A DNA stretch of 64,000 nt from Actinokineospora baliensis (GCF_016907695.1 NZ_JAFBCK010000001.1:5940001-6004000); one strand, 5' to 3'; positions 18,144-28,235 are shown, numbered from the stretch's first letter. Program-made: numbers and translations. The notes: generated by a model from the letters alone, not told the origin.

Positions 18144-18710
18144 CTACCCAAGTCCAGACGCCAGGAAGTCAGTTCGGGTGAGCCGCCAGCGGACGTCGAC
18201 CCCGTCCTCCCCCGGCGTGATCGGCTCCTGCGGCGGCGACACCCTGGCCACCTCCCGGAACCCCAGCCGCCGCGGTATCGCCCCGCTGCGCGGGTTCGCC
18301 GTGTCGTGCACGATCTCCACCCAGTCGACGTCCGGCAGCGCGAACACGGCAACCAGCATCGCCTCCGTCGCGGCGGTGGCGATCCCCCGGCCGACAGCGT
18401 CCGGGTGCAGCCAGTACCCCATCTCCACGCCACGGGTGCCCGCCAGGAACCGCGTCCCGCACCGCCCGACGATGCGTGAGTCGACGGTGATCGCGTAGGC
18501 GAAGTCCACGCCGCGATCCCAGTCGTCGTCGCAGCGGGCGATGTGGGCGCGGACCGACTCCGCGGTGGGGTCCTCGGCGGCCCAGGCCATCCAGGGGCGC
18601 AGGTGCTCGACCGACTCCTCGATCACCAGCAGCATCTCGTCGACGTCAACCGCGGTGGTCCTGCGCAACACGACCGGCGGCTTGCTCAAGACAGCGGGAA
18701 GGCGGGCCAT
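18144..18710 (-). CDS. RimJ/RimL-type GNAT acetyltransferase
   Basis: 188 residues. GNAT fold with an early VVLRRTTAVDVDEML strand, the EMGYWLHPDAVGRGIATAA acetyl-CoA-binding loop (Gly-rich R/Q-x-x-G-x-A variant), and the VEIVHDTANPRSGAIPRRLGF segment typical of ribosomal-protein Ser/Ala N-acetyltransferases. Probable activity is acetylation of an N-terminal amine or small molecule in the cytoplasm; the substrate is unknown. It follows pafA by 43 bp on the same strand and may be read from the same transcript. Confidence 0.88.
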   Translation of the reverse strand: MARLPAVLSKPPVVLRRTTAVDVDEMLLVIEESVEHLRPWMAWAAEDPTAESVRAHIARCDDDWDRGVDFAYAITVDSRIVGRCGTRFLAGTRGVEMGYWLHPDAVGRGIATAATEAMLVAVFALPDVDWVEIVHDTANPRSGAIPRRLGFREVARVSPPQEPITPGEDGVDVRWRLTRTDFLASGLG

Positions 18711-18753
18711 GCCGGAAGATCCTCCCGGCCCGACCCGCCTCCCGGCAACGCGG

Positions 18754-20112
18754 TTACAGCGAAGCGATCAGCCGTTCCACCCGCTCGTCGACCGCGCGGA
18801 ACGGGTCCTTGCACAGCACGGTGCGCTGGGCCTGGTCGTTGAGCTTGAGGTGCACCCAGTCGACGGTGAAGTCCCGGCCCGCCTGCTGGGCGGCGGCGAT
18901 GAAGTCGCCGCGCAGCTTGGCCCTGGTGGTCTGCGGCGGGGTGTCCTTGGCCGCCTCGATCTCGCCGTCGTCGGTGACCCTGGCGACCAGGTCCTTGCGC
19001 TGCAGCAGGTCGAAGATGCCCCGGCCGCGGCGGATGTCGTGGTAGGCCAGGTCGAGCTGCGCGATCCGCGGGCTGGACAGGTCCAGGTCGTGCTTGGCCC
19101 GGTAGCGCTCGATCAGCCGGTGCTTGATGGCCCAGTCGATCTCGCGGTCGATGCGGGTCATGTCCTGGGCCTCGACCGCGTCGAGCACCTTCCCCCACAG
19201 CTCGACCACCCGTTCGCCGAGCGGGTCGGGCGAGCGGCGGGACACGTGCTCGACGGCCTTGGCGTAGTACTCGCGCTGGATGTCGAGCGCCGAGGCCTCC
19301 CGGCCGCCCGCCAGCCGGACCGGCTTGCGCCCGGTGAGGTCGTGGCTGATCTCGCGGATGGCGCGGATCGGGTTGTCCAGCGAGAAGTCGCGGAACTGGA
19401 CGCCGTCCTCGATCATCTCCAGCACCAGGTTGGCGGTGCCGACCTTGAGCAGGGTGGTGGTCTCGGACATGTTCGAGTCGCCGACGATCACGTGCAGCCG
19501 CCGGTAGCGCTCGGCGTCGGCGTGCGGCTCGTCGCGGGTGTTGATGATCGGCCGGGACCGGGTGGTGGCGCTGGAGACGCCCTCCCAGATGTGCTCGGCG
19601 CGCTGCGAGAGGCAGAACACCGCCCCGCGCGGGGTCTGCAGCACCTTGCCCGCCCCGCAGATGAGCTGGCGGGTGACCAGGAACGGCAGCAGCACGTCGG
19701 CGATCCGCGAGAACTCCCCGGCCCTGGTGACCAGGAAGTTCTCGTGGCAGCCGTAGGAGTTGCCCGCCGAGTCGGTGTTGTTCTTGAACAGGAAGATGTC
19801 GCCGCCGATGCCCTCGTCGGCCAGCCGCCGCTCGGCGTCGACGAGCAGGTCCTCCAGGATCCGCTCGCCCGCCTTGTCGTGGGTCACCAGTTGGACGAGG
19901 TCGTCACACTCCGCGGTCGCGTACTCCGGGTGTGAGCCGACGTCGAGGTAGAGGCGTGAACCGTTGCGCAGGAACACGTTCGAGGAACGCCCCCACGACA
20001 CCACCCGCCGGAACAGGTACCGCGCGACCTCGTCCGGCGACAGCCTGCGCTGCCCGTGGAACGTACAGGTCACGCCGAACTCGGTCTCGATGCCGAAGAT
20101 CCGCCGCTGCAT
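18754..20112 (-). CDS. pafA: Pup--protein ligase PafA
   Basis: 452 residues, full length for PafA. It begins [16 protein letters not shown] with the glutamate-rich metal/ATP motif of the carboxylate-amine ligase fold. [44 protein letters not shown] and [13 protein letters not shown] are shared signatures of PafA and Dop. It lacks the insertion (Dop-loop) present in the dop product of this window. It activates the C-terminal Glu of Pup with ATP and forms an isopeptide bond to lysines of target proteins. It is encoded apart from prcAB-pup-dop, separated by the PAP2-DGK and LysR genes. Confidence 0.97.
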   Translation of the reverse strand: MQRRIFGIETEFGVTCTFHGQRRLSPDEVARYLFRRVVSWGRSSNVFLRNGSRLYLDVGSHPEYATAECDDLVQLVTHDKAGERILEDLLVDAERRLADEGIGGDIFLFKNNTDSAGNSYGCHENFLVTRAGEFSRIADVLLPFLVTRQLICGAGKVLQTPRGAVFCLSQRAEHIWEGVSSATTRSRPIINTRDEPHADAERYRRLHVIVGDSNMSETTTLLKVGTANLVLEMIEDGVQFRDFSLDNPIRAIREISHDLTGRKPVRLAGGREASALDIQREYYAKAVEHVSRRSPDPLGERVVELWGKVLDAVEAQDMTRIDREIDWAIKHRLIERYRAKHDLDLSSPRIAQLDLAYHDIRRGRGIFDLLQRKDLVARVTDDGEIEAAKDTPPQTTRAKLRGDFIAAAQQAGRDFTVDWVHLKLNDQAQRTVLCKDPFRAVDERVERLIASL

Positions 20113-20257
20113 CCTCTAAGCGTAGGCGCAAAGCGGGCACCGGACCGTGCGCCGTTCGGGGTGGTCCACATTCTGTTATCGAGCGCACGGTAACCGGTTG
20201 TTCACCGGGCCGGGGTCGGACGGCGGCGGGGGCCAGCGTCGGGTTGAATCTACGATC

Positions 20258-21766
20258 ATGTTCGGACAAGTCCGGCGGACCGGGCGCCAGGTGGGCCGCG
20301 TCGACCAGCGGCTGATGCAGCGCAGCGCCGCCCTGCCCCGCTCCCGCGCCGATGACGCGCTCAAGGCGCTGTCGCGCTCGGCCAACAAGGGCAGGCTGTG
20401 GTTCGCCCTGGCCGCTCTGCTGGCCGCCCGCAAGGGCTCGACCAGGCGCGCGGCGCTGCGTGGAGTCGCCGCGATCGGGTTCGCCAGCGCCTCGGCGAAC
20501 CTGGTGGGCAAGAACCTGTTCCCGCGCAGGCGGCCCGCGGCGGAGCTGCTCCCCGAGCACCGGCGGCTGACCAAGCGGCCGACCAGCTCGTCGTTCCCGT
20601 CCGGGCACTCGGCCTCCGCGGTGGCGTTCACCACGGCGGTCGCGATGGAGAACCCGGGTGCGGCCATCGCTCTGGCGCCGGTCGCGGCGGCGGTGGCGTA
20701 CTCGCGGATGCACACCGGCGTGCACTGGCCGACCGACATCGCCGCGGGCGCGGCCATCGGGGTCGGCGCGGCGTACGCGACCCGGCACTGGTGGCCCAAG
20801 ACGCACGAGGGTCCCGCGCACGTGACCGAGACCGTGCGGCTGGCGGCGCTGGAGGACGGCGACGGGCTGTTGGTGCTGGTCAACCCGAACTCCGGCGCGG
20901 CGGGGGTGGACCCGACCGACGAGATCAAGTCGTACTGGCCGCTGGCCACGGTGGTGCACCCGGAGCCGGGCCGCGACCTGGTGGAGCAGCTGTCGCAGGA
21001 GCTGGGGACCCCGCCGCGCGACATCACCGCGATCGGGGTGGCGGGCGGTGACGGCACGGTGGCCGCTGTGTCCACGGTCGCCGCCGAGTTCGACCTTCCG
21101 CTGGTGCTGATCCCGGCCGGGACGCTCAACCACTTCGCCCGCGACGTCGGCGTGGAGTCGACCGCCGAGTCGGTGGAGGCGGTGCACTCGGGTACCGGGG
21201 TGCGCATCGACCTGGGGTTCGTCGACATCTCCGGCTCGGAGGGCCGCACCCACCGGTGGTTCGTCAACACCGCGAGCCTAGGCGGCTACCCGGAGATGGT
21301 GCGGCTGCGGGAGCGGCTGGAGGGCCGTAACTGGCCCAAGTGGCCCGCGGGCGCGATCGCGCTGATCCGCACGCTGCGCCGGGCCCAGCCGATCCGGCTG
21401 GAGCTCAACGGCAAGTCGCACCTGGTGTGGATGCTCTTCGTCGGCAACGGCACCTACTCCCCCAAGGGCTTCGGCCCGACGCGGCGGCCCGCGCTGGACA
21501 CCGGGCTGCTCGACCTGCGGTACCTGCGCGCGGACGTGCCGTACTCGCGGGCCAGGTTCGTGCTGGCCACGCTGGCCGGGACGCTGGTCACCAGCCACGT
21601 GTACCGGCAGCGCGACGTGCGGTCGGTGCGGGTGCGGCTGCTCGACGAGCACCGCAGGATCGCCACCGACGGCGAGGTGGGTCCGCTGGCCGACGAGTTC
21701 GAGTTCAGCGCCCGCCCCGGGGCGCTGGCGATCTACCGCGGCGACCTCACGCCTGGTCCGCGGTGA
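20258..21766 (+). CDS. PAP2 phosphatase - diacylglycerol kinase-like fusion
   Basis: 502 residues from the ATG at 20258. The N-terminal half is a membrane-associated type 2 phosphatidic acid phosphatase. Its motifs are KNLFPRRRP, SSSFPSGHSAS and SRMHTGVHWPTDIAAG, holding the conserved Lys/Arg, Ser-Gly-His and Arg/His residues. The C-terminal half is a DAGK catalytic domain with VNPNSGAAG, GVAGGDGTVAAVS and IPAGTLNHFARDVG. One protein could therefore dephosphorylate and phosphorylate lipid phosphates, or the kinase-like part may be regulatory. Homologous fusions are common in actinomycetes. It ends 20 bp inside the convergent LysR gene. Confidence 0.9.
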   Translation: MFGQVRRTGRQVGRVDQRLMQRSAALPRSRADDALKALSRSANKGRLWFALAALLAARKGSTRRAALRGVAAIGFASASANLVGKNLFPRRRPAAELLPEHRRLTKRPTSSSFPSGHSASAVAFTTAVAMENPGAAIALAPVAAAVAYSRMHTGVHWPTDIAAGAAIGVGAAYATRHWWPKTHEGPAHVTETVRLAALEDGDGLLVLVNPNSGAAGVDPTDEIKSYWPLATVVHPEPGRDLVEQLSQELGTPPRDITAIGVAGGDGTVAAVSTVAAEFDLPLVLIPAGTLNHFARDVGVESTAESVEAVHSGTGVRIDLGFVDISGSEGRTHRWFVNTASLGGYPEMVRLRERLEGRNWPKWPAGAIALIRTLRRAQPIRLELNGKSHLVWMLFVGNGTYSPKGFGPTRRPALDTGLLDLRYLRADVPYSRARFVLATLAGTLVTSHVYRQRDVRSVRVRLLDEHRRIATDGEVGPLADEFEFSARPGALAIYRGDLTPGPR

Positions 21767-22706
21767 ACCGCGCCCACCAGTCGGCGAACAGCGGGTTGGT
21801 GTCCACGAGCTGGGCGTAGGCCTCCAGCAGGGCTTTGGGGGCCTGGTCGGCGGCACCGGCCAGCGCGCTCTCCTCGTGCCAGACCAGCACGATCTCCTGG
21901 CGCATCGGGTTGCCCGCGATGGCCCGGATGACGATGCCGCTGCCCTGCCTGGCGACCGGCTTGGCCAGGGTCACCGCGCCCGCCTGGACCAGGGCGCGGG
22001 TGGTGGTCGAGTCGGTCAGCTGGTGCTTGATGATCGGGGTGAACCCGGCCTGCGCGCAGACCCTGGTGAAGGCGAGCTGCTCGGTGCCCTCGGCGACCGG
22101 GGGCATCACCCAGCTCTCCCCCGCCAGCTCGGCCAGGTCGATCTCGTCGCGGTCGGCCAGCGGGTGGTCCACGGCCAGGGCCAGGAACAGCGGGGCGCGG
22201 AACATGATCCGGCTCAGCAGCCGGGGCGGCAGGCTGGTGCGGAAGCCCGGGTTCTCCTCGAGCACGGCGAAGTCGACCTTGTGGTCGAGGACCTTGCGGA
22301 CCAGCTCGGCCGGGTGCATGTCGATGTCGATGGTGGCCTCGGCGCCGCCGAGCCTGCCCGCGATGGCGGTGGCGAACAGCGGCACGATCAGCCCGGGCGG
22401 GCCGCCGACGCGGACCTGGCCGGTGTGGGTGGCCAACTGGGTGCGCTGGCGGATGCCCGCCATCAGCTCGTCGACGTCGTTGAGCAGGGCGCGCGCCGAG
22501 GACAGCACGTAGCTGCCGAGGTCGGTGGGGACGACGCCGGTGCCGGTCCTGGCGAACAACAGGCCACCGACGCGGCGTTCGAGGCGCTGCAACTGGGCGG
22601 TCAGAGCGGGTTGGGACACCCCGAGCTGGACGGCCGCCTTGGACAGGCTGCCCGCGTCGGCGACCGCGCGGATGACGCGCAGATGACGGAGTTCCAACTC
22701 GCTCAC
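21747..22706 (-). CDS. LysR family transcriptional regulator
   Basis: 319 residues. N-terminal LysR helix-turn-helix at about 3-62 (LRVIRAVADAGSLSKAAVQL, GVSQPALTAQLQRLERRVGG). A substrate-binding domain of periplasmic-binding-protein type follows. The GTG start at 22706 precedes SELELRHLRV. No divergent target gene is adjacent, so targets are unknown. The 3' end overlaps the convergent PAP2-DGK gene by 20 bp. Confidence 0.92.
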   Translation of the reverse strand: MSELELRHLRVIRAVADAGSLSKAAVQLGVSQPALTAQLQRLERRVGGLLFARTGTGVVPTDLGSYVLSSARALLNDVDELMAGIRQRTQLATHTGQVRVGGPPGLIVPLFATAIAGRLGGAEATIDIDMHPAELVRKVLDHKVDFAVLEENPGFRTSLPPRLLSRIMFRAPLFLALAVDHPLADRDEIDLAELAGESWVMPPVAEGTEQLAFTRVCAQAGFTPIIKHQLTDSTTTRALVQAGAVTLAKPVARQGSGIVIRAIAGNPMRQEIVLVWHEESALAGAADQAPKALLEAYAQLVDTNPLFADWWARFTADQA

Positions 22707-22932
22707 ACCAAAGTTATGCCCGCCGCGCGGACATTATGCAAACCTCCCGACGCTCCCTGGGAATATCCGCACATTTTCCCTGGGCGGCGTGTGAAACCAG
22801 CGAGTAGTGCATCCATGTGCACATCAGTCAGCGCGGTGACGATCCGCAACCGGCACTCACGCGACGTGGTCGCCGCCGGTTGTCGGGACCACCCGCCGCA
22901 GGGTCGGGATCGCTCCCACCGGTGATCGACGA

Positions 22933-22977
22933 AGGCCGTGCGCGGGTCGGCCACTATTCGCCGACCGCGCACGGCCT
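22933..22977 (-). terminator. Terminator of the dop-pup-prcB-prcA operon
   Basis: Long hairpin with arms AGGCCGTGCGCGGGTCGGC and GCCGACCGCGCACGGCCT, matching except for one bulged base, around the loop CACTATTC. It lies 7 bases past the prcA stop in the direction of prcA transcription. Confidence 0.82.
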
Positions 22978-22983
22978 CGGCTG

Positions 22984-23766
22984 CTACTCGGGGGCGTCCT
23001 CGGACGGCAGTTCGACGTCCTCGACCGGGCGGGCCGGGGACTCCGGCTCGGCCGCCGGGGGCGCCTCGGCGGGCAGGACCGCGGTCAGCGCGGCGCCCTG
23101 GATGCGGCGGAAGGCTCGCAGTGGGCGGTGCCGCTCCAGGACCGCGACCTCCAGCTTGTCCGGGGTCGGCCCCGCCTCGGTCGCGCCGTTGCCGGTGGCC
23201 CCGGCGCCGAACGCCTTGAGCGCGACCCGGATGGCGTCGGGGAGCGCGAGGCCGTCGCCGAAGTTCTCCTTCAGCGACGTCAGCAGCGGCTCTGTCTGCC
23301 CGCCCATGACCAGGAACTGCGGCTCGTCGACGATGGAGCCGTCGTAGGTGAGCCGGTAGAGCTGGTCCTGCGCGGGCGTGGCACCGACCTCGGCCACGCA
23401 GATCTCCACCTCGAGCGGCTTGACCTGCTCGGTGAAGAACGTGCCCAGGGTCTGGGCGTACACGTTGGCCAACTGCCGCGCGGACACGTCGCGGCGGTCG
23501 TAGGAGTAGCCCCACAGGTCGACGTGCCGGATGCCGCCGCGGCGCAGGCTCTCGTACTCGCTGTAGCGGCCCGCGGCCGCGAACCCGATCCGGTCGTGGA
23601 TCTCCGACACCTTGTGCAGCGTCGCCGAGGGGTTCTCGGCGACGAACAGCACGCCGTCGGCGTACTTGAGCGCGATGACGCTGCGGCCCCGGGCGATGCC
23701 CTTGCGGGCGTACTCCGAGCGATCGCGCATCAACTGCTCGGGCGAGGCGTACAACGGCATCGTCAC
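22984..23766 (-). CDS. prcA: 20S proteasome alpha subunit PrcA
   Basis: 260 residues. The N-terminal segment [20 protein letters not shown] gates the pore in actinobacterial alpha rings and includes the alpha-specific helix. [20 protein letters not shown] opens the proteasome fold. There is no N-terminal Thr, consistent with a non-catalytic subunit. The C-terminus is an acidic, Ala/Pro/Glu-rich tail. Alpha rings cap the beta rings and dock Mpa. It is the last gene of the dop-pup-prcB-prcA cluster, 57 bp after prcB, and is followed by a strong terminator. Confidence 0.97.
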   Translation of the reverse strand: MTMPLYASPEQLMRDRSEYARKGIARGRSVIALKYADGVLFVAENPSATLHKVSEIHDRIGFAAAGRYSEYESLRRGGIRHVDLWGYSYDRRDVSARQLANVYAQTLGTFFTEQVKPLEVEICVAEVGATPAQDQLYRLTYDGSIVDEPQFLVMGGQTEPLLTSLKENFGDGLALPDAIRVALKAFGAGATGNGATEAGPTPDKLEVAVLERHRPLRAFRRIQGAALTAVLPAEAPPAAEPESPARPVEDVELPSEDAPE

Positions 23767-23823
23767 GGGGCGGGCTCCTTCTCGACCGGGGTAGGCGTGC
23801 TGGCTGGTCTGGTCGCGGGCACG

Positions 23824-24681
23824 TCAGCCGCGGGGGTGCGCGGAGCGCTGGGCGACCACGGCGGCGGCCACCGAGGCGGCCTCCTCCTCGGTCACCCGCA
23901 CCGCGCCGGTGTCGGCGGTGATGGTCGCGATGCTCGGGTAGATGCCGCGGCCCATGTCGGGTCCACCGGTGGCCGAGTCGTCGTCGGCGGCGTCGTAGAG
24001 CGCCTCCACCGCCGCGCGCAGCGCCGCGTCCCGGTCGCCGTCGGGCTGGTAGAGCTTCTTGAGCGCGGAACGGGCGAACACCGAGCCCGACCCGATGGCG
24101 TGGAACCCGGCGCGCTCCTCGTAGCGGCCACCGGTGATGTCGTACGACACGATCCGCCCGGCCCGCGCGGGGTCCTCGGCGTCGATGTCGTAGCCGACGA
24201 ACAGCGGCAGCACGGCCAGCCCGGCGAGCGCGACGTCGAGGTTGCCGCGCACCATGCTGGCCAGCTTGTTGGCCTTGCCGTCGAGCGAGAGCTGGACGCC
24301 CTCGATCTTCTCGTAGTGGCGCAGTTCCACCGCGTACAGCCGGACCATCTCCACGGCCAAGCCCGCGGTGCCCGCGATGCCCACCGAGGAGTAGTCGTCG
24401 GTGACGAAGACCTTCTCGATGTCGCGCTGGGCGATGATGTTGCCCGCCGTCGCCCGCCGGTCACCGGCGATCAGCACACCGCCGGAGAAGGTCAGCGCGA
24501 CGATCGTGGTGCCGTGCGGGGCGGCGTCGACCGGCGCGACCCGCTCCCCCGCGCCGCGGCCGCCCGGCAGCAGCTCGGGGGCCTGCGACCGCAGGAAGTC
24601 GGTGAACGACGAGGTGCCTGCCGACAGGTAGGCGGCCGGGAGCGCGGCGCCCAACTGCCCTCGGGACGAGGTGTGTTCCAT
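23824..24681 (-). CDS. prcB: 20S proteasome beta subunit PrcB
   Basis: 285 residues from the ATG at 24681. A 57-residue propeptide ends at AAPHG, so autocleavage would expose Thr58 of [12 protein letters not shown] as nucleophile. DRRATAG supplies the conserved Asp/Arg and [17 protein letters not shown] the lysine-region strand. Propeptide length equals that of M. tuberculosis PrcB. An upstream in-frame TTG (24693) is a possible alternative start. It forms the proteolytic chamber with PrcA. It sits 61 bp downstream of pup. Confidence 0.97.
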   Translation of the reverse strand: MEHTSSRGQLGAALPAAYLSAGTSSFTDFLRSQAPELLPGGRGAGERVAPVDAAPHGTTIVALTFSGGVLIAGDRRATAGNIIAQRDIEKVFVTDDYSSVGIAGTAGLAVEMVRLYAVELRHYEKIEGVQLSLDGKANKLASMVRGNLDVALAGLAVLPLFVGYDIDAEDPARAGRIVSYDITGGRYEERAGFHAIGSGSVFARSALKKLYQPDGDRDAALRAAVEALYDAADDDSATGGPDMGRGIYPSIATITADTGAVRVTEEEAASVAAAVVAQRSAHPRG

Positions 24682-24742
24682 GCCTTCTTTCAATCCTGTC
24701 GCTGGACGGGGTGGGAGCGGGCTGCCCTGGGCGGGCAGCCGC

Positions 24743-24937
24743 TCACTCGCCGCCCTTCTGCACGTAGGCGCGGACGAAGTCCTCGGCGTTCTCCTCGAGC
24801 ACGTCGTCGATCTCGTCGAGGATGGCGTCGGTGTCGTCGCCGAGCTTCTCCCGGCGCTCCTGCCCGGCCGCGGTGGTGTCGTCGACGCCGTCGTCGCCGT
24901 CTCCGCCGCCCTGGCGCTGCGTCTGCTCCTGGGACAT
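24743..24937 (-). CDS. pup: Prokaryotic ubiquitin-like protein Pup (GGE form)
   Basis: 64 residues, intrinsically disordered N-terminus rich in Gln/Gly/Asp. The conserved C-terminal half is [21 protein letters not shown] followed by [10 protein letters not shown]. The last residue is Glu, encoded GAG just before TGA, rather than the Gln found in mycobacteria. It is therefore ready for PafA without deamidation. It tags proteins for the Mpa-proteasome. It lies between dop and prcB on the same strand. Confidence 0.96.
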   Translation of the reverse strand: MSQEQTQRQGGGDGDDGVDDTTAAGQERREKLGDDTDAILDEIDDVLEENAEDFVRAYVQKGGE

Positions 24938-25032
24938 GTCGCCTCCCGGTGTGGACTGGGGCCCTGTACTCGAACACTACCCAGGTGCGGCCCCTTTCGT
25001 CGTGGGCCGCGCCGGTCACATGATCGACCGGA

Positions 25033-26541
25033 TCAGCGCTTGGCCGCCCCGGTGAGCGCGTCGACGAGCTCCTCGGCGGTGTTCGCGGCGTCGAGCAGCG
25101 CCCCGACGTGCGCTTTCGTCCCGCGCAGCGGCTCGAGGGTGGGGATGCGCACCAGCGACTCGCGGCCGAGGTCGAAGATCACCGAATCCCACGAGGCAGC
25201 CGCGATGGCGCTCGGGTAGCGCTCCAGGCAGCGGCCGCGGAAGTAGGCCCTGGTGTCCTGCGGCGGGGTGGTGATGGCCGCTCGCACCTCGTCCTCGGTC
25301 ACCAGCCGCCGCATCGAGCCCCTGGCGACCAGCCGGTTGTAGAGGCCCTTGTCCAGCCGCACGTCGGAGTACTGCAGGTCCACCAGCTGCAGCCGCGGCG
25401 ACGACCAGGCGAGGCCGTCGCGGGCCCGGAAGCCCTCCAGCAGCCGCAGCTTGGCGGGCCAGTCCAGCCGGTCGGCGCACTCCATCGGGTCGCGGCGCAG
25501 CGCGTCGAGCACCTCGCCCCAGGTGCGCAGCACGTCGCGCCCCACCCGGTCCACCTCGGTGCGGTCGGCGTGCTCGGCGACCAGCTCGTGGTAGGCCTGC
25601 TGGATGTCGATGCCGGTGAACCGGCGGCCGTTGGCGAGCTCGACGGTGGCCCGCAGCGTCGGGTCGTGGCTGAGCACGTGCACCGCGCGGACCGGGTCGG
25701 CCAGCTTGAGGTGGTCGAACCGGATCCCGGCCTCGATCAGGTCCAGCACCAGCGCGGTGGTGCCGACCTTGAGGTAGGTGGCGGTCTCGGCCAGGTTCGC
25801 GTCGCCGATGATCACGTGCAGCCGCCGGTACTTGTCGGCGTCGGCGTGCGGCTCGTCGCGGGTGTTGATGATGCCGCGCTTGAGGGTGGTCTCCAGGCCG
25901 ACCTCGACCTCGATGTAGTCGGCGCGCTGGGACAGCTGGAAGCCCGCGCCGTCGCCGGAGGCGCCGAGGCCGACCCGGCCGGAGCCGCAGATGACCTGGC
26001 GGGAGGCGAAGAACGGGGTGAGGCCGCCGATCACCGACACGAACGGGGTGGAGCGGGCCATCAGGTAGTTCTCGTGGGTGCCGTAGCTGGCGCCCTTGTT
26101 GTCGATGTTGTTCTTGTAGAGCTGCAGCCGGGGCTGGCCGGGGACGGTGGCCGCGCGCAGCGCCGCCTCCTCCATCACCCGCTCCCCCGCCTTGTCCCAG
26201 ATGACCGCGTCGCGCGCGTTGGTGACCTCGGGCGCGGAGTACTCCGGGTGCGCGTGGTCGACGTAGAGCCGGGCCCCATTGGTGAGGATGACGTTGGCCG
26301 CCCCCAGGTCCTCCACGTCCGGGTCCGTCGGCGCCATGCCGGGCACACCCAGGTCGAACCCCCTGGCGTCGCGCAACGGCGACTCCACCTCGTAGTCCCA
26401 CCTGGCCCGCCGCGCGCGCGGGATGTCCGCCGCCGCGGCGTAGGCCAGCACGACCTGGGTCGATGTCAACACCGGGTTCGCCGTCGCGTCGCCCGGCACC
26501 GCGATGCCGTACTCGACCTCGGTTCCCATGATCCGCCGCAT
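25033..26541 (-). CDS. dop: Depupylase/Pup deamidase Dop
   Basis: 502 residues. Starts [17 protein letters not shown] with the catalytic/metal Glu region of the PafA/Dop fold. An insertion around residues 37-80 ([19 protein letters not shown] and following) is the Dop-loop absent from PafA here. Further motifs are [33 protein letters not shown] and [14 protein letters not shown]. Dop hydrolyses the isopeptide bond between Pup and substrates, and deamidates Pup-Gln where present. Since Pup here ends in Glu, recycling or removal of Pup is the likely main task. First gene of the dop-pup-prcB-prcA cluster. Confidence 0.97.
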   Translation of the reverse strand: MRRIMGTEVEYGIAVPGDATANPVLTSTQVVLAYAAAADIPRARRARWDYEVESPLRDARGFDLGVPGMAPTDPDVEDLGAANVILTNGARLYVDHAHPEYSAPEVTNARDAVIWDKAGERVMEEAALRAATVPGQPRLQLYKNNIDNKGASYGTHENYLMARSTPFVSVIGGLTPFFASRQVICGSGRVGLGASGDGAGFQLSQRADYIEVEVGLETTLKRGIINTRDEPHADADKYRRLHVIIGDANLAETATYLKVGTTALVLDLIEAGIRFDHLKLADPVRAVHVLSHDPTLRATVELANGRRFTGIDIQQAYHELVAEHADRTEVDRVGRDVLRTWGEVLDALRRDPMECADRLDWPAKLRLLEGFRARDGLAWSSPRLQLVDLQYSDVRLDKGLYNRLVARGSMRRLVTEDEVRAAITTPPQDTRAYFRGRCLERYPSAIAAASWDSVIFDLGRESLVRIPTLEPLRGTKAHVGALLDAANTAEELVDALTGAAKR

Positions 26542-26609
26542 ACGGCAAGCCTACGGGTCCTGCCCCGCCGGTTCGCCGTGAGACGTGCCGCCGCGGATAT
26601 GTTGACCGC

Positions 26610-27116
26610 GTGGAGATGGGTGTGGAGATGGTCGCGCACTACGACGCGGACGGGTCGGTGGTGGGAGCGGTCCCGCGGTCGCGGATGCGGGCGGAGGGCC
26701 TGTGGCACGCCTGCACCTCGGTCCTGGTGCGCTCCGGCGACCGGGTCTACGTCCACCGCCGCACCGACACCAAAGACGTCTTCCCCGGCGCGCACGACTG
26801 CTGGGCGGGAGGCGTGGTCGCGGCCGGCGAACCGGTCGACGAGTGCGCCGTGCGGGAGCTGGCAGAAGAACTCGGGGTCACCGGCGTCCCGCTGACCCCG
26901 CTGTTCACCCTCCGCCTGGAAGTCGCCGGGGTCCGCGAGCACCTGCACGCCTACGAAACCCACTGGGACGGCCCGATCACCCACCAACCGTCCGAGGTGG
27001 CCGACGGCTGGTGGATGACCATCGACGACCTCCGGACCCGCCTGGCCGACCCCACCTGGCCCTTCGTCCCAGACGGGCGGCTAGCGGCCCTGGAGTGGCT
27101 CAAGCGCCTCGACTGA
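26610..27116 (+). CDS. NUDIX hydrolase (IPP isomerase-like group)
   Basis: 168 residues. The NUDIX box is complete: GGVVAAGEPVDECAVRELAE followed by ELGV, matching G-x5-E-x7-R-E-x2-E-E-x-G. The preceding HACTSVLVRSGDRVYVHRRT and DVFPGAHDCWAGG resemble the YfcD/isopentenyl-isomerase-like subgroup, which hydrolyses nucleoside diphosphate derivatives. Divergent from dop, with 68 bp between starts. Several nearby starts (GTG 26610, ATG 26616) are possible. Part of its 3' end is repeated 245 bp downstream. Confidence 0.9.
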   Translation: MEMGVEMVAHYDADGSVVGAVPRSRMRAEGLWHACTSVLVRSGDRVYVHRRTDTKDVFPGAHDCWAGGVVAAGEPVDECAVRELAEELGVTGVPLTPLFTLRLEVAGVREHLHAYETHWDGPITHQPSEVADGWWMTIDDLRTRLADPTWPFVPDGRLAALEWLKRLD

Positions 27117-27364
27117 GCGCTTGCGGCAGCGACATCCGGGCGCCCCCGGCGCCCGAGGCCCACAACCACACCGACGGACGGCCGCCCTGGAATGGCCTCG
27201 AGCACCACCGCCTGACCGCCACCGACGGCGACATCTAGGCGCCCCGCGCTGGCAGACCACGCCCGCACCACAAGTCGCGGACGGCCCTCCTCGCAGGCCC
27301 TAGCCGCCCTCGTCCCAGACAGTTGACGGCCGCCGTGGAGTGGCTCAAGCGCCTCGGCTGAGCG
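27065..27364. repeat. Partial duplication of the NUDIX 3' end
   Basis: CGTCCCAGAC and TGGAGTGGCTCAAGCGCCTC followed by a stop context (GACTGAGCG) occur at the end of the NUDIX gene (27065-27119). They recur at 27311-27364 with a few changes (GGCTGAGCG). A third, more degenerate TGGAATGG-type copy lies near 27188. The distal copy forms the last codons, on the opposite strand, of the lipoprotein gene. It is a decayed local duplication filling the otherwise empty 228-bp gap. Confidence 0.72.
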
Positions 27365-28046
27365 CCGCAGCGGCGGTCGGTGACACTCGGGTGATGGCGG
27401 CCTTGGCGCGGGTCGCGGTGCTGGCTTCGACCGTCACGACTGTGGCCAGGGGGCCTGCGGCCAGGGCGACCGTGCAGGAGGACTTGGCTGTGCCGGTAGC
27501 GCACCAGGCGAACTTGGCGTCGGTGCCGGGGAGGGCTGGCAGGGGCACCGCCTTGTCCACCTGGAAGGTCGTTCCGCCGACCTTGAAGGTGGTGCAGTCC
27601 AGCCCGGCGCGGACGGTCTCGACGAACTCGGTGGCGTCTTCGGCGTAGAGCACGACCTGGCGGAGTTTGGCGCCGCTGGGGTAGGTCCAGGCACCTTGGC
27701 GGGAGGGGCCGGTGCCCAGGTCGATGCCGCAGTCGGGCAAGGCAGTCACGCGGGGGGCGGAGGGGTCGCCGGTGACTTCCTCGGCCACCAGGTCGCTCGC
27801 GCGCAGCACCCCGAGCGCGACGACCTGTTCCGGCTGCGGCTTGGCGCTGGTCGTGGTGGTGACGGGGGCTGCGGTGGTGGTCGGCGTGCTGCTGGTGGAC
27901 GTCCCGGTGGTGGGGTCGTCGTAGTACGTGTAGAGGTCGTTGGGGCGGTTCGAGCAGGCCGCGAGCGCGGCGAGCGGGAGCGCGACGGCGGCGAGGGCGC
28001 GGGCCCGGGGCAACGGTCGTCCCTTCGGGGGAGGCTGGTTGATCAC
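27345..28046 (-). CDS. Putative lipoprotein with Thr-rich linker
   Basis: 233 residues. Signal peptide with basic start (KGRPLPRARALAAV) and lipobox LAALAAC, so Cys31 would be lipidated and the protein anchored outside the membrane. A Thr/Ser-rich linker (about 47-70) is followed by a globular domain with Cys residues (PDCGIDLG, LDCTTFKV, AWCATG, SSCTV) that could form two disulfides. No family is recognised with confidence; DUF3558-like sensor lipoproteins are a possible match. The 3' end is built from duplicated NUDIX-tail sequence. It lies downstream of mpa beyond a strong terminator. Confidence 0.8.
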   Translation of the reverse strand: MINQPPPKGRPLPRARALAAVALPLAALAACSNRPNDLYTYYDDPTTGTSTSSTPTTTAAPVTTTTSAKPQPEQVVALGVLRASDLVAEEVTGDPSAPRVTALPDCGIDLGTGPSRQGAWTYPSGAKLRQVVLYAEDATEFVETVRAGLDCTTFKVGGTTFQVDKAVPLPALPGTDAKFAWCATGTAKSSCTVALAAGPLATVVTVEASTATRAKAAITRVSPTAAAALSRGA

Positions 28047-28177
28047 CCGGACGGTATCGGGTCCACCGCCGCCCGGTGCGGGCGGTCGACCGACGGCCGT
28101 GGCGGCCGGTTCACCTCGCGTTGGCGCGCCGGTCGCCGCCGGGTGCCATGGTGTCGCCTGGGGAGGTCTCGACGCGA

Positions 28178-28213
28178 CGTGGGCCCCGACCAGGTGCCTG
28201 GTCGGGGCCCACG
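28178..28213 (-). terminator. Terminator of mpa
   Basis: Perfect 16-bp stem CGTGGGCCCCGACCAG (28178-28193) with CTGGTCGGGGCCCACG (28198-28213) and a GTGC loop, 22 bases beyond the mpa stop. Confidence 0.85.
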
Positions 28214-28235
28214 CGGCGTTCGCGGTCCAAGAGTC

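Noticed and set aside
22815..22925. 36-codon open frame starting MCTSVSAVTIRNR with Cys codons, like attenuator leader peptides
   Set aside because: No same-strand gene follows within range; it runs into the prcA terminator and has no supporting signal.
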